Of a DNA stretch of 64,000 nt, positions 22,920-30,155 are shown piece after piece. Position 1 is the stretch's first letter. Each line of letters opens with the position of its first letter. The DNA is taken from contig JAAYCA010000009.1 of NCBI GenBank assembly GCA_012744435.1, positions 1 through 64,000 on the forward strand. Reading direction: 5' to 3'. This DNA is from Bacteroidales bacterium (GTDB lineage Bacteria > Bacteroidota > Bacteroidia > Bacteroidales > UBA932). A program made the translations under genes and the position numbers. A model generated the notes under the pieces. That model saw only the letters and a list, made by a program, of their open reading frames with translations, made no database searches and was not told the origin of the DNA.

Positions 22920-24589
22920 GACTTGTTCCGCTGGTAGAGGTAGCGCTTGATGCTGCGCTTGGGCGTACGCTCGAAATCCTCCGGCATGAATTCCAGTTTG
23001 CGCAGTCGCGCATAACCCGGCAGCTCCTTGTTGATGACGGGCAGGCTGGCGTGCAGCAGGTTCTCCAGCTGCTGTTTGTCCATGCCGTCCTGCTCGCCCT
23101 TGTGCCAGTCGGGATAGATGAGCGCCGTCAGGCCGCCGTCGTCCTCGATGACCAGGGAGTCCACCACGTACGCCAGGTTGTTGAGCACGCCCTCGATCTC
23201 CTCCGGATAGATGTTCTGGCCGGAAGGCCCCAGGATCATGCACTTGGAGCGGCCGCGCAGGAACAGGAAGCCCTCTTCGTCGAGCACGCCCATGTCGCCG
23301 GTGTGGAACCATCCGTCCCCGGTCAGCGCCTGGGCCGTCGCCTCTTCGTTCTTGTAGTACCCCAGGAAGACATTGGCCCCGCGCACCTGCACCTCGCCCG
23401 GGATCCGGACCGGGTCGGGGGAGTCGATGCGGATCTCCATGTGCGGGGCGGCCTGCCCGCAGGAGAAGAGCTTGGTCTTGTCGAAATGGGCGTAGGTAAT
23501 GATGGGGGCGCATTCGGTCATGCCATAGCCGACCGTGAAGGGGAATTCGATCTTGCGGAAGAAGCGCTCGACCTCCGGGTTGAAGGCGGCGCCGCCGATA
23601 ATCACCTCGATGAAGCGTCCGCCAAAGGTGGTGACCAGTTCCTTGCAGATCTTCTTCTGCAGGAATTGATCGATGATCGGAAGGCCGAACAGCAGCTTGT
23701 GTTTGTCAAGGATGGGTTTCAGCTTGGACTTGTAGATCTTCTCGATGATCAGCGGGACGGAGATGATGATGTCGGGCTTGATGTCCGCGAACGCCTGCAT
23801 GATGATCTTCGGGCTCGGGGTGCGGGTCAGGAAGTGGACGTGCATGCCGATGGTCATCTCGAAGAGAAACTCGAACATCATGCCGTACATGTGGGCGGAA
23901 GGGAGCATCGAGACGACCGTATTCTCACAGCCCAGCTCCGGCAGGGCATGGTTGTGTGCGAAGTCGATGTTGGACCAAAGGGCGCGGTAAGGGATCATCA
24001 CCCCCTTGGAGAAGCCGGACGTGCCGGAGGTATAGTTGATGACGGCCAGTTCGTCCGGGCTGTCAACATAGTAGTCCAGGTCTTCCGGACCGAAATGATC
24101 GGGGAACTTCTTGCCGAAACTCTCATTGAGGTGCTCGCGGATTGTCCACAACTCTTTGTTGCAGGCATACAGGAACTTGAATGTGTTGATCTGTACGATG
24201 ACTTGAAGTTTCGGCATCTCCTCGACGAGCAGGCCTTCCCAAATCACGTCATCCACGAAGAGGACCTTGGCCTCGCAGTGATTGACCAGGTAGTGGATGT
24301 TGCCCGGCTTGAATTCATGGAGGATGGGCACGGGCACCGCGCCGTAGGTCAGGGCCGCCAGGAAACTGACGCCCCAGTTGGCCTGGTTGCGGGAACAGAT
24401 GGCCACTTTGTCTCCCTGGAGGAGCCCGCACTGCTCGAAAGCGATGTGAAGTTTCTCGATCCGGCGGGCGACGTCACCGTATTTGAGGGTGATGCCCTGG
24501 TAATTGGACAGGGCCGGACGGTCCCAGTGCCGGCGGAAGCTCTCCTGCAGGAGTTGGTTGACAGAACTGAAGTCCATGTTTTTCGTCAT
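22916..24589 (-). CDS. Long-chain acyl-CoA synthetase-like AMP-forming ligase
   Basis: A 557-residue adenylate-forming enzyme. Motif A is YTSGTSGFSKGV near residue 185; then GYGMTECAPII, GDGWFHTGDMGVLDEEGFLFLRGR, and a C-terminal subdomain with the catalytic-lysine region FERTPKRSIKRYLY. It would activate a fatty or related carboxylic acid with ATP and transfer it to CoA (or a carrier). MTKN at 24589 or MDFSS at 24577 could be the start. It is divergent from an AraC regulator with about 105 bases between, a common control arrangement. It ends overlapping DPP11 on the other strand by four bases. Confidence 0.88.
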   Translation of the reverse strand: MTKNMDFSSVNQLLQESFRRHWDRPALSNYQGITLKYGDVARRIEKLHIAFEQCGLLQGDKVAICSRNQANWGVSFLAALTYGAVPVPILHEFKPGNIHYLVNHCEAKVLFVDDVIWEGLLVEEMPKLQVIVQINTFKFLYACNKELWTIREHLNESFGKKFPDHFGPEDLDYYVDSPDELAVINYTSGTSGFSKGVMIPYRALWSNIDFAHNHALPELGCENTVVSMLPSAHMYGMMFEFLFEMTIGMHVHFLTRTPSPKIIMQAFADIKPDIIISVPLIIEKIYKSKLKPILDKHKLLFGLPIIDQFLQKKICKELVTTFGGRFIEVIIGGAAFNPEVERFFRKIEFPFTVGYGMTECAPIITYAHFDKTKLFSCGQAAPHMEIRIDSPDPVRIPGEVQVRGANVFLGYYKNEEATAQALTGDGWFHTGDMGVLDEEGFLFLRGRSKCMILGPSGQNIYPEEIEGVLNNLAYVVDSLVIEDDGGLTALIYPDWHKGEQDGMDKQQLENLLHASLPVINKELPGYARLRKLEFMPEDFERTPKRSIKRYLYQRNKS

Positions 24590-24669
24590 TATAATCAACA
24601 AAGTACATCTTTTTTCTTCATATTTGCAAATTTTGGAGTGTTTTGATGTAGTTATTGTGTTATTTTTTC

Positions 24670-24677
24670 TACTTTTG
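24670..24677 (+). promoter_or_regulatory. Promoter -7 box for the AraC regulator
   Basis: TACTTTTG, an exact TAnnTTTG match 17 bases before the start codon. Confidence 0.55.
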
Positions 24678-24694
24678 TGCAAAAATCTTCCGAA

Positions 24695-25552
24695 ATGGAA
24701 CAACTCCAAGTGCATTATTCCGACGGCGACATGGTGATCTTCGGCAACCTGGCCGATTTTCAGCAGGTGGAGACCATGGGGGCCGGGATGATCCTGTCCA
24801 TTATCGTCGTGGACGGTCGCCTGCGGATCGATATCGGAGGACTCCCCACGGAGGTCCGAACGCATGACATGCTGATCTGCCCGCCCGGGACCGTGCTTGA
24901 CAACCTCTTCAGCAGTCCGGATTTCCGCGGACTGATCTTCGGGATGTCCTACGCAAAATTCCGGAAGACCGTCGGCACGGACGACAGCCTGTGGTCCGTG
25001 ATGATGTATGCCCGGGAGCATCCGGTGTATCACATGACCGATGCCGAGATGCGGATCGGCAGCCATATCTTCCACCTGTTCCGGGAGAAGCTGGCGGGCC
25101 CGCAGGATTATTACTACAAAGAAGTGATGCAGTCGCTGATGGTCACGGCGTTCTATGAGATCAGCGTTATCATCAAGCGCAACATGGTTCCCGCCGGCGA
25201 CGGACATGAACGCCGGCACGACGTGATCTTCAAGCAGTTCCTGTCCCTGCTCTCGGATGCGGACGGGCGCCGGCGCAATGTCGAAGACTATGCGCGTGCG
25301 ATCTGCATCTCGCCGAAGCACCTGTCCGCTAGCGTGCGCAGGGCCAGCGGCCGGTCCGCCCTGTCCTGGATTCATGAATACACGCAGGAAGGCATCTCCC
25401 GCCAGCTCCGCAATTCGGACCGTCCCGTCAAGGAGATCGCGGCGGACTACGGCTTCACGAGCCTGTCCGCTTTCGGGACGTTCGTCCGGACCCGCCTGGG
25501 CGTTTCTCCGCGGGAATACCGTGCCCGGAAAGCGGAAGAAGCGAAAGCATAG
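24695..25552 (+). CDS. AraC-family transcriptional regulator
   Basis: A 285-residue soluble regulator. The N-terminal 170 residues form a cupin-like sensor (MILSIIVVDGRLRIDIGG, HDMLICPPGTVLDNLF). The C-terminal 100 residues are the double helix-turn-helix: VEDYARAICISPKHLSASVRRASGRS for the first and VKEIAADYGFTSLSAFGTFVRTRLGVSPREYR for the second, the classic AraC signature. It is divergent from the acyl-CoA synthetase and so probably controls it or itself. The tRNA-Ala follows 40 bases later. The ligand is unknown. Confidence 0.9.
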   Translation: MEQLQVHYSDGDMVIFGNLADFQQVETMGAGMILSIIVVDGRLRIDIGGLPTEVRTHDMLICPPGTVLDNLFSSPDFRGLIFGMSYAKFRKTVGTDDSLWSVMMYAREHPVYHMTDAEMRIGSHIFHLFREKLAGPQDYYYKEVMQSLMVTAFYEISVIIKRNMVPAGDGHERRHDVIFKQFLSLLSDADGRRRNVEDYARAICISPKHLSASVRRASGRSALSWIHEYTQEGISRQLRNSDRPVKEIAADYGFTSLSAFGTFVRTRLGVSPREYRARKAEEAKA

Positions 25553-25572
25553 TGTATTTCAAAAAAAATGTT

Positions 25573-25580
25573 TACATTTG
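25573..25580 (+). promoter_or_regulatory. Promoter -7 box for tRNA-Ala
   Basis: TACATTTG, an exact TAnnTTTG match, 11 bases before the tRNA 5' end. Confidence 0.6.
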
Positions 25581-25591
25581 CACCCGCAAAC

Positions 25592-25664
25592 GGGGTATTA
25601 GCTCAGTTGGTAGAGCGATAGGTTCGCAATCTATAGGTCAGGGGTTCGAATCCCCTATGCTCCA
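25592..25664 (+). tRNA. tRNA-Ala(CGC)
   Basis: A 73-base cloverleaf: acceptor GGGGTAT/ATGCTCC with the alanine identity pair G3-U70, D arm GCTC/GAGC, anticodon arm ATAGG-TTCGCAA-TCTAT with anticodon CGC at 25625-25627, T arm AGGGG-TTCGAAT-CCCCT and discriminator A. The CCA end is not encoded. It reads GCG codons, which fits this GC-rich genome. The anticodon arm closes on the loop with a G-U pair. Confidence 0.95.
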
Positions 25665-25672
25665 CTCCATGC

Positions 25673-25705
25673 AATCAGCCGCACGGCCCGTGCGGCTGAT
25701 TTTCG
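25673..25705 (+). terminator. Terminator after tRNA-Ala
   Basis: AATCAGCCGCAC pairs perfectly with GTGCGGCTGATT over 12 bases around a five-base loop, followed by T residues. Confidence 0.88.
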
Positions 25706-25725
25706 TCTCCCTGCAATAGAAATTG

Positions 25726-25733
25726 TATATTTG
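25726..25733 (+). promoter_or_regulatory. Promoter -7 box for the symporter
   Basis: TATATTTG, exact TAnnTTTG match, ending one base before the first ATG; the mRNA is probably leaderless. Confidence 0.6.
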
Positions 25734-25734
25734 C

Positions 25735-26904
25735 ATGATGGGCTTCTGGAAGAATTACGGTTTTACGCTGGCGCTGCTGGCGGGAGTGATCGCCGGTGCG
25801 GTCTGCGGCCTTGTCTGGGGAGAGGGGACGGCCGTGGTCCGTCCCGTGGGAGAGGTGTTCCTGGATGCGGTGTTCGTGCTGATCGTCCCCCTGGTGGCTT
25901 TCAGCATGGCGTCGGCGAGCTGCAAGGTCTGCCGCAGCGGCATCGCATGGAAGCTTCTGGGAGCGACCCTGGGGACCTTCCTGCTGCTGTCGGCCGTCGC
26001 ATGCGCGCTTGCCTTTGTCCTTTTCATGATCTGGAATCCCTTCTCTTCGGTCCATCCGGAGACCTTTCTGGCCGACATGCAGACGGGTGGGAATGGCGGC
26101 GGCGTGCTGTCGCTGAAAGCCGCCATCGCCGCGTCGCTGCTGCCGGTCATCGCCGTTTCGACGGTGGCCGGGGTCATCGTCGCCCTGTTCGGAGAGAAGG
26201 GGCGCAAGGCGGCGGATTTCCTCGAATCTGCCATGAACTTGACCGTCAGGGCGATGCGTTTCGTCATGTACGCCGCTCCCGTCGGGATCGGCTGCTATTT
26301 CGCCTGGACGGTGGGAAGCCTGGGGAACGGGATCCTGGGAGGATATGCCGATGCCCTCGTGGCATACCTGATCGCGGCTCTGGTCGTTTTCTTCCCGTTG
26401 AATTCCGGATGGGTGTTGCTCTCCGGCGAGAAAGGCATGCTGGGACGTTACTGGCGGGGGATGGTGCCGCCGTCGCTGACGGCGGTGGCCACTTCGTCCA
26501 GCGCGGTATGCATTCCCCTCTGCCTGGAGGCCGCTACGGGAATGGGGGTCCGGCCGCTGATCGCCGACAGCGTTATTCCCCTGGGGACCAATATCCACAA
26601 GGATGGATCGGCCATCGGAGGTGTCGTGAAAGTGGTGTTCCTGCTGACCGTCTTCGGGGCATCGGCGCCTTCCTGGGGCAGCTTCTTCCTGGTGGTGGGC
26701 GTAGGAATCCTGGTGGGCACGGTCATGGGGGCCGTCCCGACGGGAGGCATGACCGGAGAACTGCTGATCTGCTCCGTCTTTGGCTATGCGCCGGAGATGG
26801 CGGCCGTCCTGATGGTCATCAGCACCCTGATAGATATCCCCGCCACGTTGCTGAATGTTTCAGGGAACGTGGTCGCCGCGGTCCTGGCGAACCGGATAAA
26901 ATGA
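25735..26904 (+). CDS. Dicarboxylate/amino acid:cation symporter (SDF/DAACS family)
   Basis: A 389-residue polytopic membrane protein of the glutamate-transporter-like family. Eight or so hydrophobic segments are visible. The two re-entrant hairpin signatures are present: the serine-rich TSSSAVCIPLCL and the NxxGxxx-type PLGTNIHKDGSAIGG, followed by TGGMTGELL. Such carriers import aspartate, glutamate, serine/threonine or dicarboxylates with Na+ or H+. Adjacent ATGs at 25735 and 25738 are both possible starts. Its stop is one base from the convergent pfkA stop. It is distinct from the second SDF-type symporter near 58 kb. Confidence 0.85.
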   Translation: MMGFWKNYGFTLALLAGVIAGAVCGLVWGEGTAVVRPVGEVFLDAVFVLIVPLVAFSMASASCKVCRSGIAWKLLGATLGTFLLLSAVACALAFVLFMIWNPFSSVHPETFLADMQTGGNGGGVLSLKAAIAASLLPVIAVSTVAGVIVALFGEKGRKAADFLESAMNLTVRAMRFVMYAAPVGIGCYFAWTVGSLGNGILGGYADALVAYLIAALVVFFPLNSGWVLLSGEKGMLGRYWRGMVPPSLTAVATSSSAVCIPLCLEAATGMGVRPLIADSVIPLGTNIHKDGSAIGGVVKVVFLLTVFGASAPSWGSFFLVVGVGILVGTVMGAVPTGGMTGELLICSVFGYAPEMAAVLMVISTLIDIPATLLNVSGNVVAAVLANRIK

Positions 26905-26905
26905 T

Positions 26906-27877
26906 TTAGATGGACAGGATGCCCAGCACGTTGATCAGCTCCTTGTCGATGGGCTTGTCCATTTTGATGGCCCGGGAGATGGGGACATAGACGATCTGGT
27001 CGTTCTTGATGCCGACCATGACGTTGCGCTGTCCCTCCTTGAGGGCCTCGATGGAGGCGACGCCGAGACGGCTGGCGAGGATGCGGTCGTACGCGGTGGG
27101 GGAGCCGCCGCGCTGCAGATGCCCCAGGATGGAGACCTTCACGTTGTATTGCGGATACTCTTGCCGGACGCGTTCGGCATAGTGCATGGCGCCGCCGTCC
27201 TTCTCGGACACGAGCACGATGCTGCTGTTCTTGCTCTTGCGGATGCCGCGGCCGATAAAGGTGGCCAGCTGGTCGATGTCGGTCTGGTCTTCCGGGATGA
27301 TGGCTGCCTCGGCGCCGGCGGCGATGGCGCTGTTCTGCGTCAGGAATCCGGCATCCCGTCCCATCACCTCGACGAAGAAGATGCGGTCGTGGCTGTTGGC
27401 CGTGTCGCGGATCTTGTCCACGCATTCCATGATGGTGTTGAGGGCCGTGTCGTAACCGATGGTGGAGTCGGTGCCGTACAGGTCGTTGTCGATCGTGCCG
27501 GGCAGGCCGATGACCGGGATGTCGTATTCGGAGGCGAAGACCTGCGCGCCGGCAAGGGAGCCGTTGCCGCCGATGATTACCAGGGCGTCGAGGCCGAACT
27601 TCTGGATGTTCTTGTAAGCCTTGGCGCGGCCCTCGGGGGTACGGAACTCCTCGCTGCGGGCGGTCTTGAGGATCGTGCCGCCGCGCTGGATGGTGTTGCT
27701 GACGCTGGCGCTGTTGAACTCCTTGATGTCGCCCATGATAAGGCCTTCCCAGCCCCGGTACACGCCGAAGACCCTCCAGTCTTCGAAGATGGCGGCGCGG
27801 GTGACGGCGCGGATACAGGCATTCATTCCAGGTGCATCACCGCCTGAGGTGAGGACACCTATTGATTTAATTTTCAT
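26906..27877 (-). CDS. pfkA: 6-phosphofructokinase (ATP type by key residues)
   Basis: A 323-residue enzyme that phosphorylates fructose 6-phosphate, the committed glycolytic step. Seen: [10 protein letters not shown] at residue 10, GVYRGWEGL, the nucleotide loop [10 protein letters not shown] near 104, catalytic [20 protein letters not shown] and [13 protein letters not shown]. The glycine after the Asn/Asp of GG(D)GS and PGTIDND rather than PKTIDND point to ATP rather than pyrophosphate. Where E. coli has GGDGS (D103), this protein has GGNGS. It starts immediately after the stop of the LOG gene, so both are one transcript. Confidence 0.93.
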   Translation of the reverse strand: MKIKSIGVLTSGGDAPGMNACIRAVTRAAIFEDWRVFGVYRGWEGLIMGDIKEFNSASVSNTIQRGGTILKTARSEEFRTPEGRAKAYKNIQKFGLDALVIIGGNGSLAGAQVFASEYDIPVIGLPGTIDNDLYGTDSTIGYDTALNTIMECVDKIRDTANSHDRIFFVEVMGRDAGFLTQNSAIAAGAEAAIIPEDQTDIDQLATFIGRGIRKSKNSSIVLVSEKDGGAMHYAERVRQEYPQYNVKVSILGHLQRGGSPTAYDRILASRLGVASIEALKEGQRNVMVGIKNDQIVYVPISRAIKMDKPIDKELINVLGILSI

Positions 27878-28804
27878 CTATTTAAAGAATTTATTCGGAA
27901 TGTGGACAGCATCCTCTTTCCGGAAGGAGAGGATCTCCCGGATGATGTCTTCCGGCTCGTCGGAGATGGACAGCAGCAGGTCGTGGTATTTGCCCCGCGC
28001 CATCATGTCCTGCAGGAAGGGATAGACCGGAATCTCCCGGGAGAAGTAATCCACGCCCATGAAGGCCATCGGACTGGACACGTCGCAGGTCTTGTAGTGG
28101 TCCTGGGCGGCTTCCTGGAAGATCTCCTGGATCGTACCGGCGGAGCCGGGGGTGAAAATGATGCCACCCACGGCGATGGTGAGGATGGTGTCCTCACGGA
28201 TGCTGTTGTCGTAGTACTTCGCAATCTGCGTGGCGAAGGGGGTGGAGGGCTCATGGCCGTACAGCCAGGTGGGGATGCCGAGGCTGTGGTACTGCGTCTG
28301 CGGGAAGCGTTCCATCACGCGGAAAGCGGAGGAAAGCCAGCCCGCGTCGCGGAAGGTGTCCGCGGCCAGCAGCATCTGCAGGGCCCCGTCGAGCTCGGCG
28401 TCGGTGCGCCCGGCCATCCAGGCGCCGAAATGGGTTGCTTCCATGGCGCCGGGACCGCCGCCCGAGACCATGAGCTTGCCGTGCTCGGTAAGCTTCTTGC
28501 TGATGAGGGCGACCTTGCGGAAAGAAGCGTCGCTGCGCTTCATCGCGTGACCGCCCATTACGCCGACGATCCGGTACGGATCGTAGTCTGCCAGGAAGCG
28601 GTACAGCGCGTCGCTGATGGAGTGGTCATGGAGGGTGCGGGGGAGCGTGACCGCGAGGTCGCGGCTGCGTTTGCCGCTGGCGATGAAATCGGCATAGACG
28701 TGCCCGTCGTAACAGGTCTCATAGGAGCGCTCGTCGGCGGGGTCGAAACCCGCATACAGGGAACCGGCGTCGTAAAGCTCTTTTCGGATCTGATAATTGT
28801 CCAT
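27878..28804 (-). CDS. LOG-family Rossmann protein (lysine-decarboxylase-like fold)
   Basis: A 308-residue cytoplasmic protein. It has the LOG/YvdD family elements: a Rossmann start RIVGVMGGHAMKR near 78, MVSGGGPGAMEATHFG, and FTPGSAGTIQEIFQ, a variant of the usual PGGxGTxxE nucleotide-binding motif with Ser-Ala in place of Gly-x. Family members are nucleotide 5'-monophosphate phosphoribohydrolases (cytokinin-activating LOG or purine-nucleotide nucleosidases). The protein is longer than LOG (about 190 residues), closer to the larger bacterial PpnN-like group. Directly upstream of pfkA with no gap. Activity inferred only. Confidence 0.8.
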   Translation of the reverse strand: MDNYQIRKELYDAGSLYAGFDPADERSYETCYDGHVYADFIASGKRSRDLAVTLPRTLHDHSISDALYRFLADYDPYRIVGVMGGHAMKRSDASFRKVALISKKLTEHGKLMVSGGGPGAMEATHFGAWMAGRTDAELDGALQMLLAADTFRDAGWLSSAFRVMERFPQTQYHSLGIPTWLYGHEPSTPFATQIAKYYDNSIREDTILTIAVGGIIFTPGSAGTIQEIFQEAAQDHYKTCDVSSPMAFMGVDYFSREIPVYPFLQDMMARGKYHDLLLSISDEPEDIIREILSFRKEDAVHIPNKFFK

Positions 28805-28822
28805 GGGGGTATTTATTTGTTG

Positions 28823-28830
28823 CGAAGATA
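28823..28830 (-). promoter_or_regulatory. Promoter -7 box for the LOG-pfkA operon
   Basis: Minus strand TATCTTCG, one base from TAnnTTTG, 18 bases before the start. The 242-base gap to yegP is otherwise AT-rich with no gene seen. Confidence 0.45.
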
Positions 28831-29000
28831 CAAAAAAAATAGCGGTTTTGGGAGTGGATGTTATTTTCTGGGCATATTTCGATGTAACTTATTTGAATAT
28901 AATAGATAAAACATTTTTGTAAATCAATATAACTTTTTTGTTACATGCTAAGATATGCAATTTTTTATCATACATGGGGTGTCTGGGTAAATAAAATTGC

Positions 29001-29008
29001 TATATTTG
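29001..29008 (+). promoter_or_regulatory. Promoter -7 box for yegP
   Basis: TATATTTG exact match, 38 bases before the start codon, the longer leader being A-rich as in well-expressed Bacteroidota genes. Confidence 0.6.
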
Positions 29009-29046
29009 TAAAAAGACATTTCATCAACAACTAAAACAATAAAACA

Positions 29047-29373
29047 ATGGGAAAATTTGTTGTCACGATCCGCAAGAACGGAGAGTTCCAGTTCAACCTG
29101 AAGGCTACCAATGGCCAGGTCATCCTCACGAGCGAGGGCTACAACACCAAGGCTGCCTGCCTCAACGGCATCGAGTCTGTCCGCAAGAACGGTCCCGTGG
29201 CCGAGCGCTATGAGGTCAAGGTCGCCAAGAACGGCAAGCCTTTCTTCAACCTGAAGGCTTCCAACGGTCAGGTCATCGGCGCCAGCCAGATGTATGCGTC
29301 CGAGCGTACGATGAAGCAGGGCATTGCTTCCGTCATGCGCAACGCCGTCGACTCTCCTGTCGTGGAGGAATAA
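29047..29373 (+). CDS. YegP/DUF1508 small protein with two repeats
   Basis: A 108-residue protein made of two tandem DUF1508 (UPF0339) units: residues 3-50 with GEFQFNLKATNGQVILTSEGY and 55-100 with KPFFNLKASNGQVIGASQMY. Each unit folds as a small beta-rich element; E. coli YegP has the same two-unit layout. The molecular role is not established. Its codon choice is strongly biased to frequent codons and it has its own promoter and terminator, suggesting high expression. Confidence 0.9.
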   Translation: MGKFVVTIRKNGEFQFNLKATNGQVILTSEGYNTKAACLNGIESVRKNGPVAERYEVKVAKNGKPFFNLKASNGQVIGASQMYASERTMKQGIASVMRNAVDSPVVEE

Positions 29374-29389
29374 TCCTATAGTCGGACTG

Positions 29390-29424
29390 AAAACCGGACT
29401 TCCGTCGGAAGTCCGGTTTTTTCT
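29390..29424 (+). terminator. Terminator after yegP
   Basis: AAAACCGGACTTC and GGAAGTCCGGTTTT form a long near-perfect stem with a four-base loop, followed by T run. Confidence 0.88.
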
Positions 29425-29439
29425 TTTTCAAGTCTTTTG

Positions 29440-29447
29440 TATCTTTG
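29440..29447 (+). promoter_or_regulatory. Promoter -7 box for the RNA methyltransferase operon
   Basis: TATCTTTG exact match, six bases before the ATG. Confidence 0.6.
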
Positions 29448-29453
29448 TAGGAT

Positions 29454-30155
29454 ATGAGCATCACCCAGGCCGAGATCAAACGCATCCGTTCGCTGCGCGA
29501 GAAGAAATTCCGCGACGCGACCGGCCTGTTCGTCGTGGAAGGGGAGAAACTGGTCCGGGAGGCGTTGCATTCGGGTTTCCGGGTGGAAGGCGTCTGGCGC
29601 CGGGAAGAGATCGGGGATGCCGCCATGGAGCGTATCAGCCAGCTTTCGACGCCTTCTCCCGTACTGGCCGTCGTGGCCCGTCCGGAGCCGTCGGAGCCGG
29701 TGCTGGAGTCCTGTCTCTGCCTGGCCTTGGACGGCGTCCGGGACCCCGGAAACCTGGGGACCATCATCCGCACGGCCGACTGGTTCGGCGTCCGGACGGT
29801 CTTTGTGTCCGGAGACTGTGCGGAACAGTTCAATCCCAAGGTGATCCAGGCCTCGATGGGCTCGGTCTTCCGGGTACGGGTGGTTGCGGCGGAGCTGCCG
29901 GAACTGTGCCGGCGTGTCCGGGAAGCGGGGATGCCCGTGTACGGGACTTTCCTGGACGGACGGGACCTGTATGCCGAGCCTTTGTCCGCGACCGGCCTGG
30001 TGATCATGGGAAACGAAGCGTCCGGCATCCGGGAGGATGTGGCCGCGCAGGTGGACCGGCGGTTGCGGATCCCGGCATGGGAAGGCGCGGGCGCCGAGTC
30101 GCTCAACGTGGCGTCCGCCACGGCGGTCGTGTTATCTGAATTCAGGAGAAGATGA
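29454..30155 (+). CDS. TrmH/SpoU-family RNA 2'-O-methyltransferase
   Basis: A 233-residue SPOUT methyltransferase. An N-terminal substrate-binding domain (KFRDATGLFVVEGEKLVREAL) is followed by the knotted SAM-binding domain with all three motifs: LDGVRDPGNLGTIIRTADWFG (catalytic Arg), VIMGNEASGI and the final AESLNVASATAVVLSEFRR. It would methylate ribose 2'-OH in rRNA or tRNA; the target is not clear. Its stop overlaps the tamL start by four bases (ATGA), so the two are translationally linked. Confidence 0.9.
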   Translation: MSITQAEIKRIRSLREKKFRDATGLFVVEGEKLVREALHSGFRVEGVWRREEIGDAAMERISQLSTPSPVLAVVARPEPSEPVLESCLCLALDGVRDPGNLGTIIRTADWFGVRTVFVSGDCAEQFNPKVIQASMGSVFRVRVVAAELPELCRRVREAGMPVYGTFLDGRDLYAEPLSATGLVIMGNEASGIREDVAAQVDRRLRIPAWEGAGAESLNVASATAVVLSEFRRR

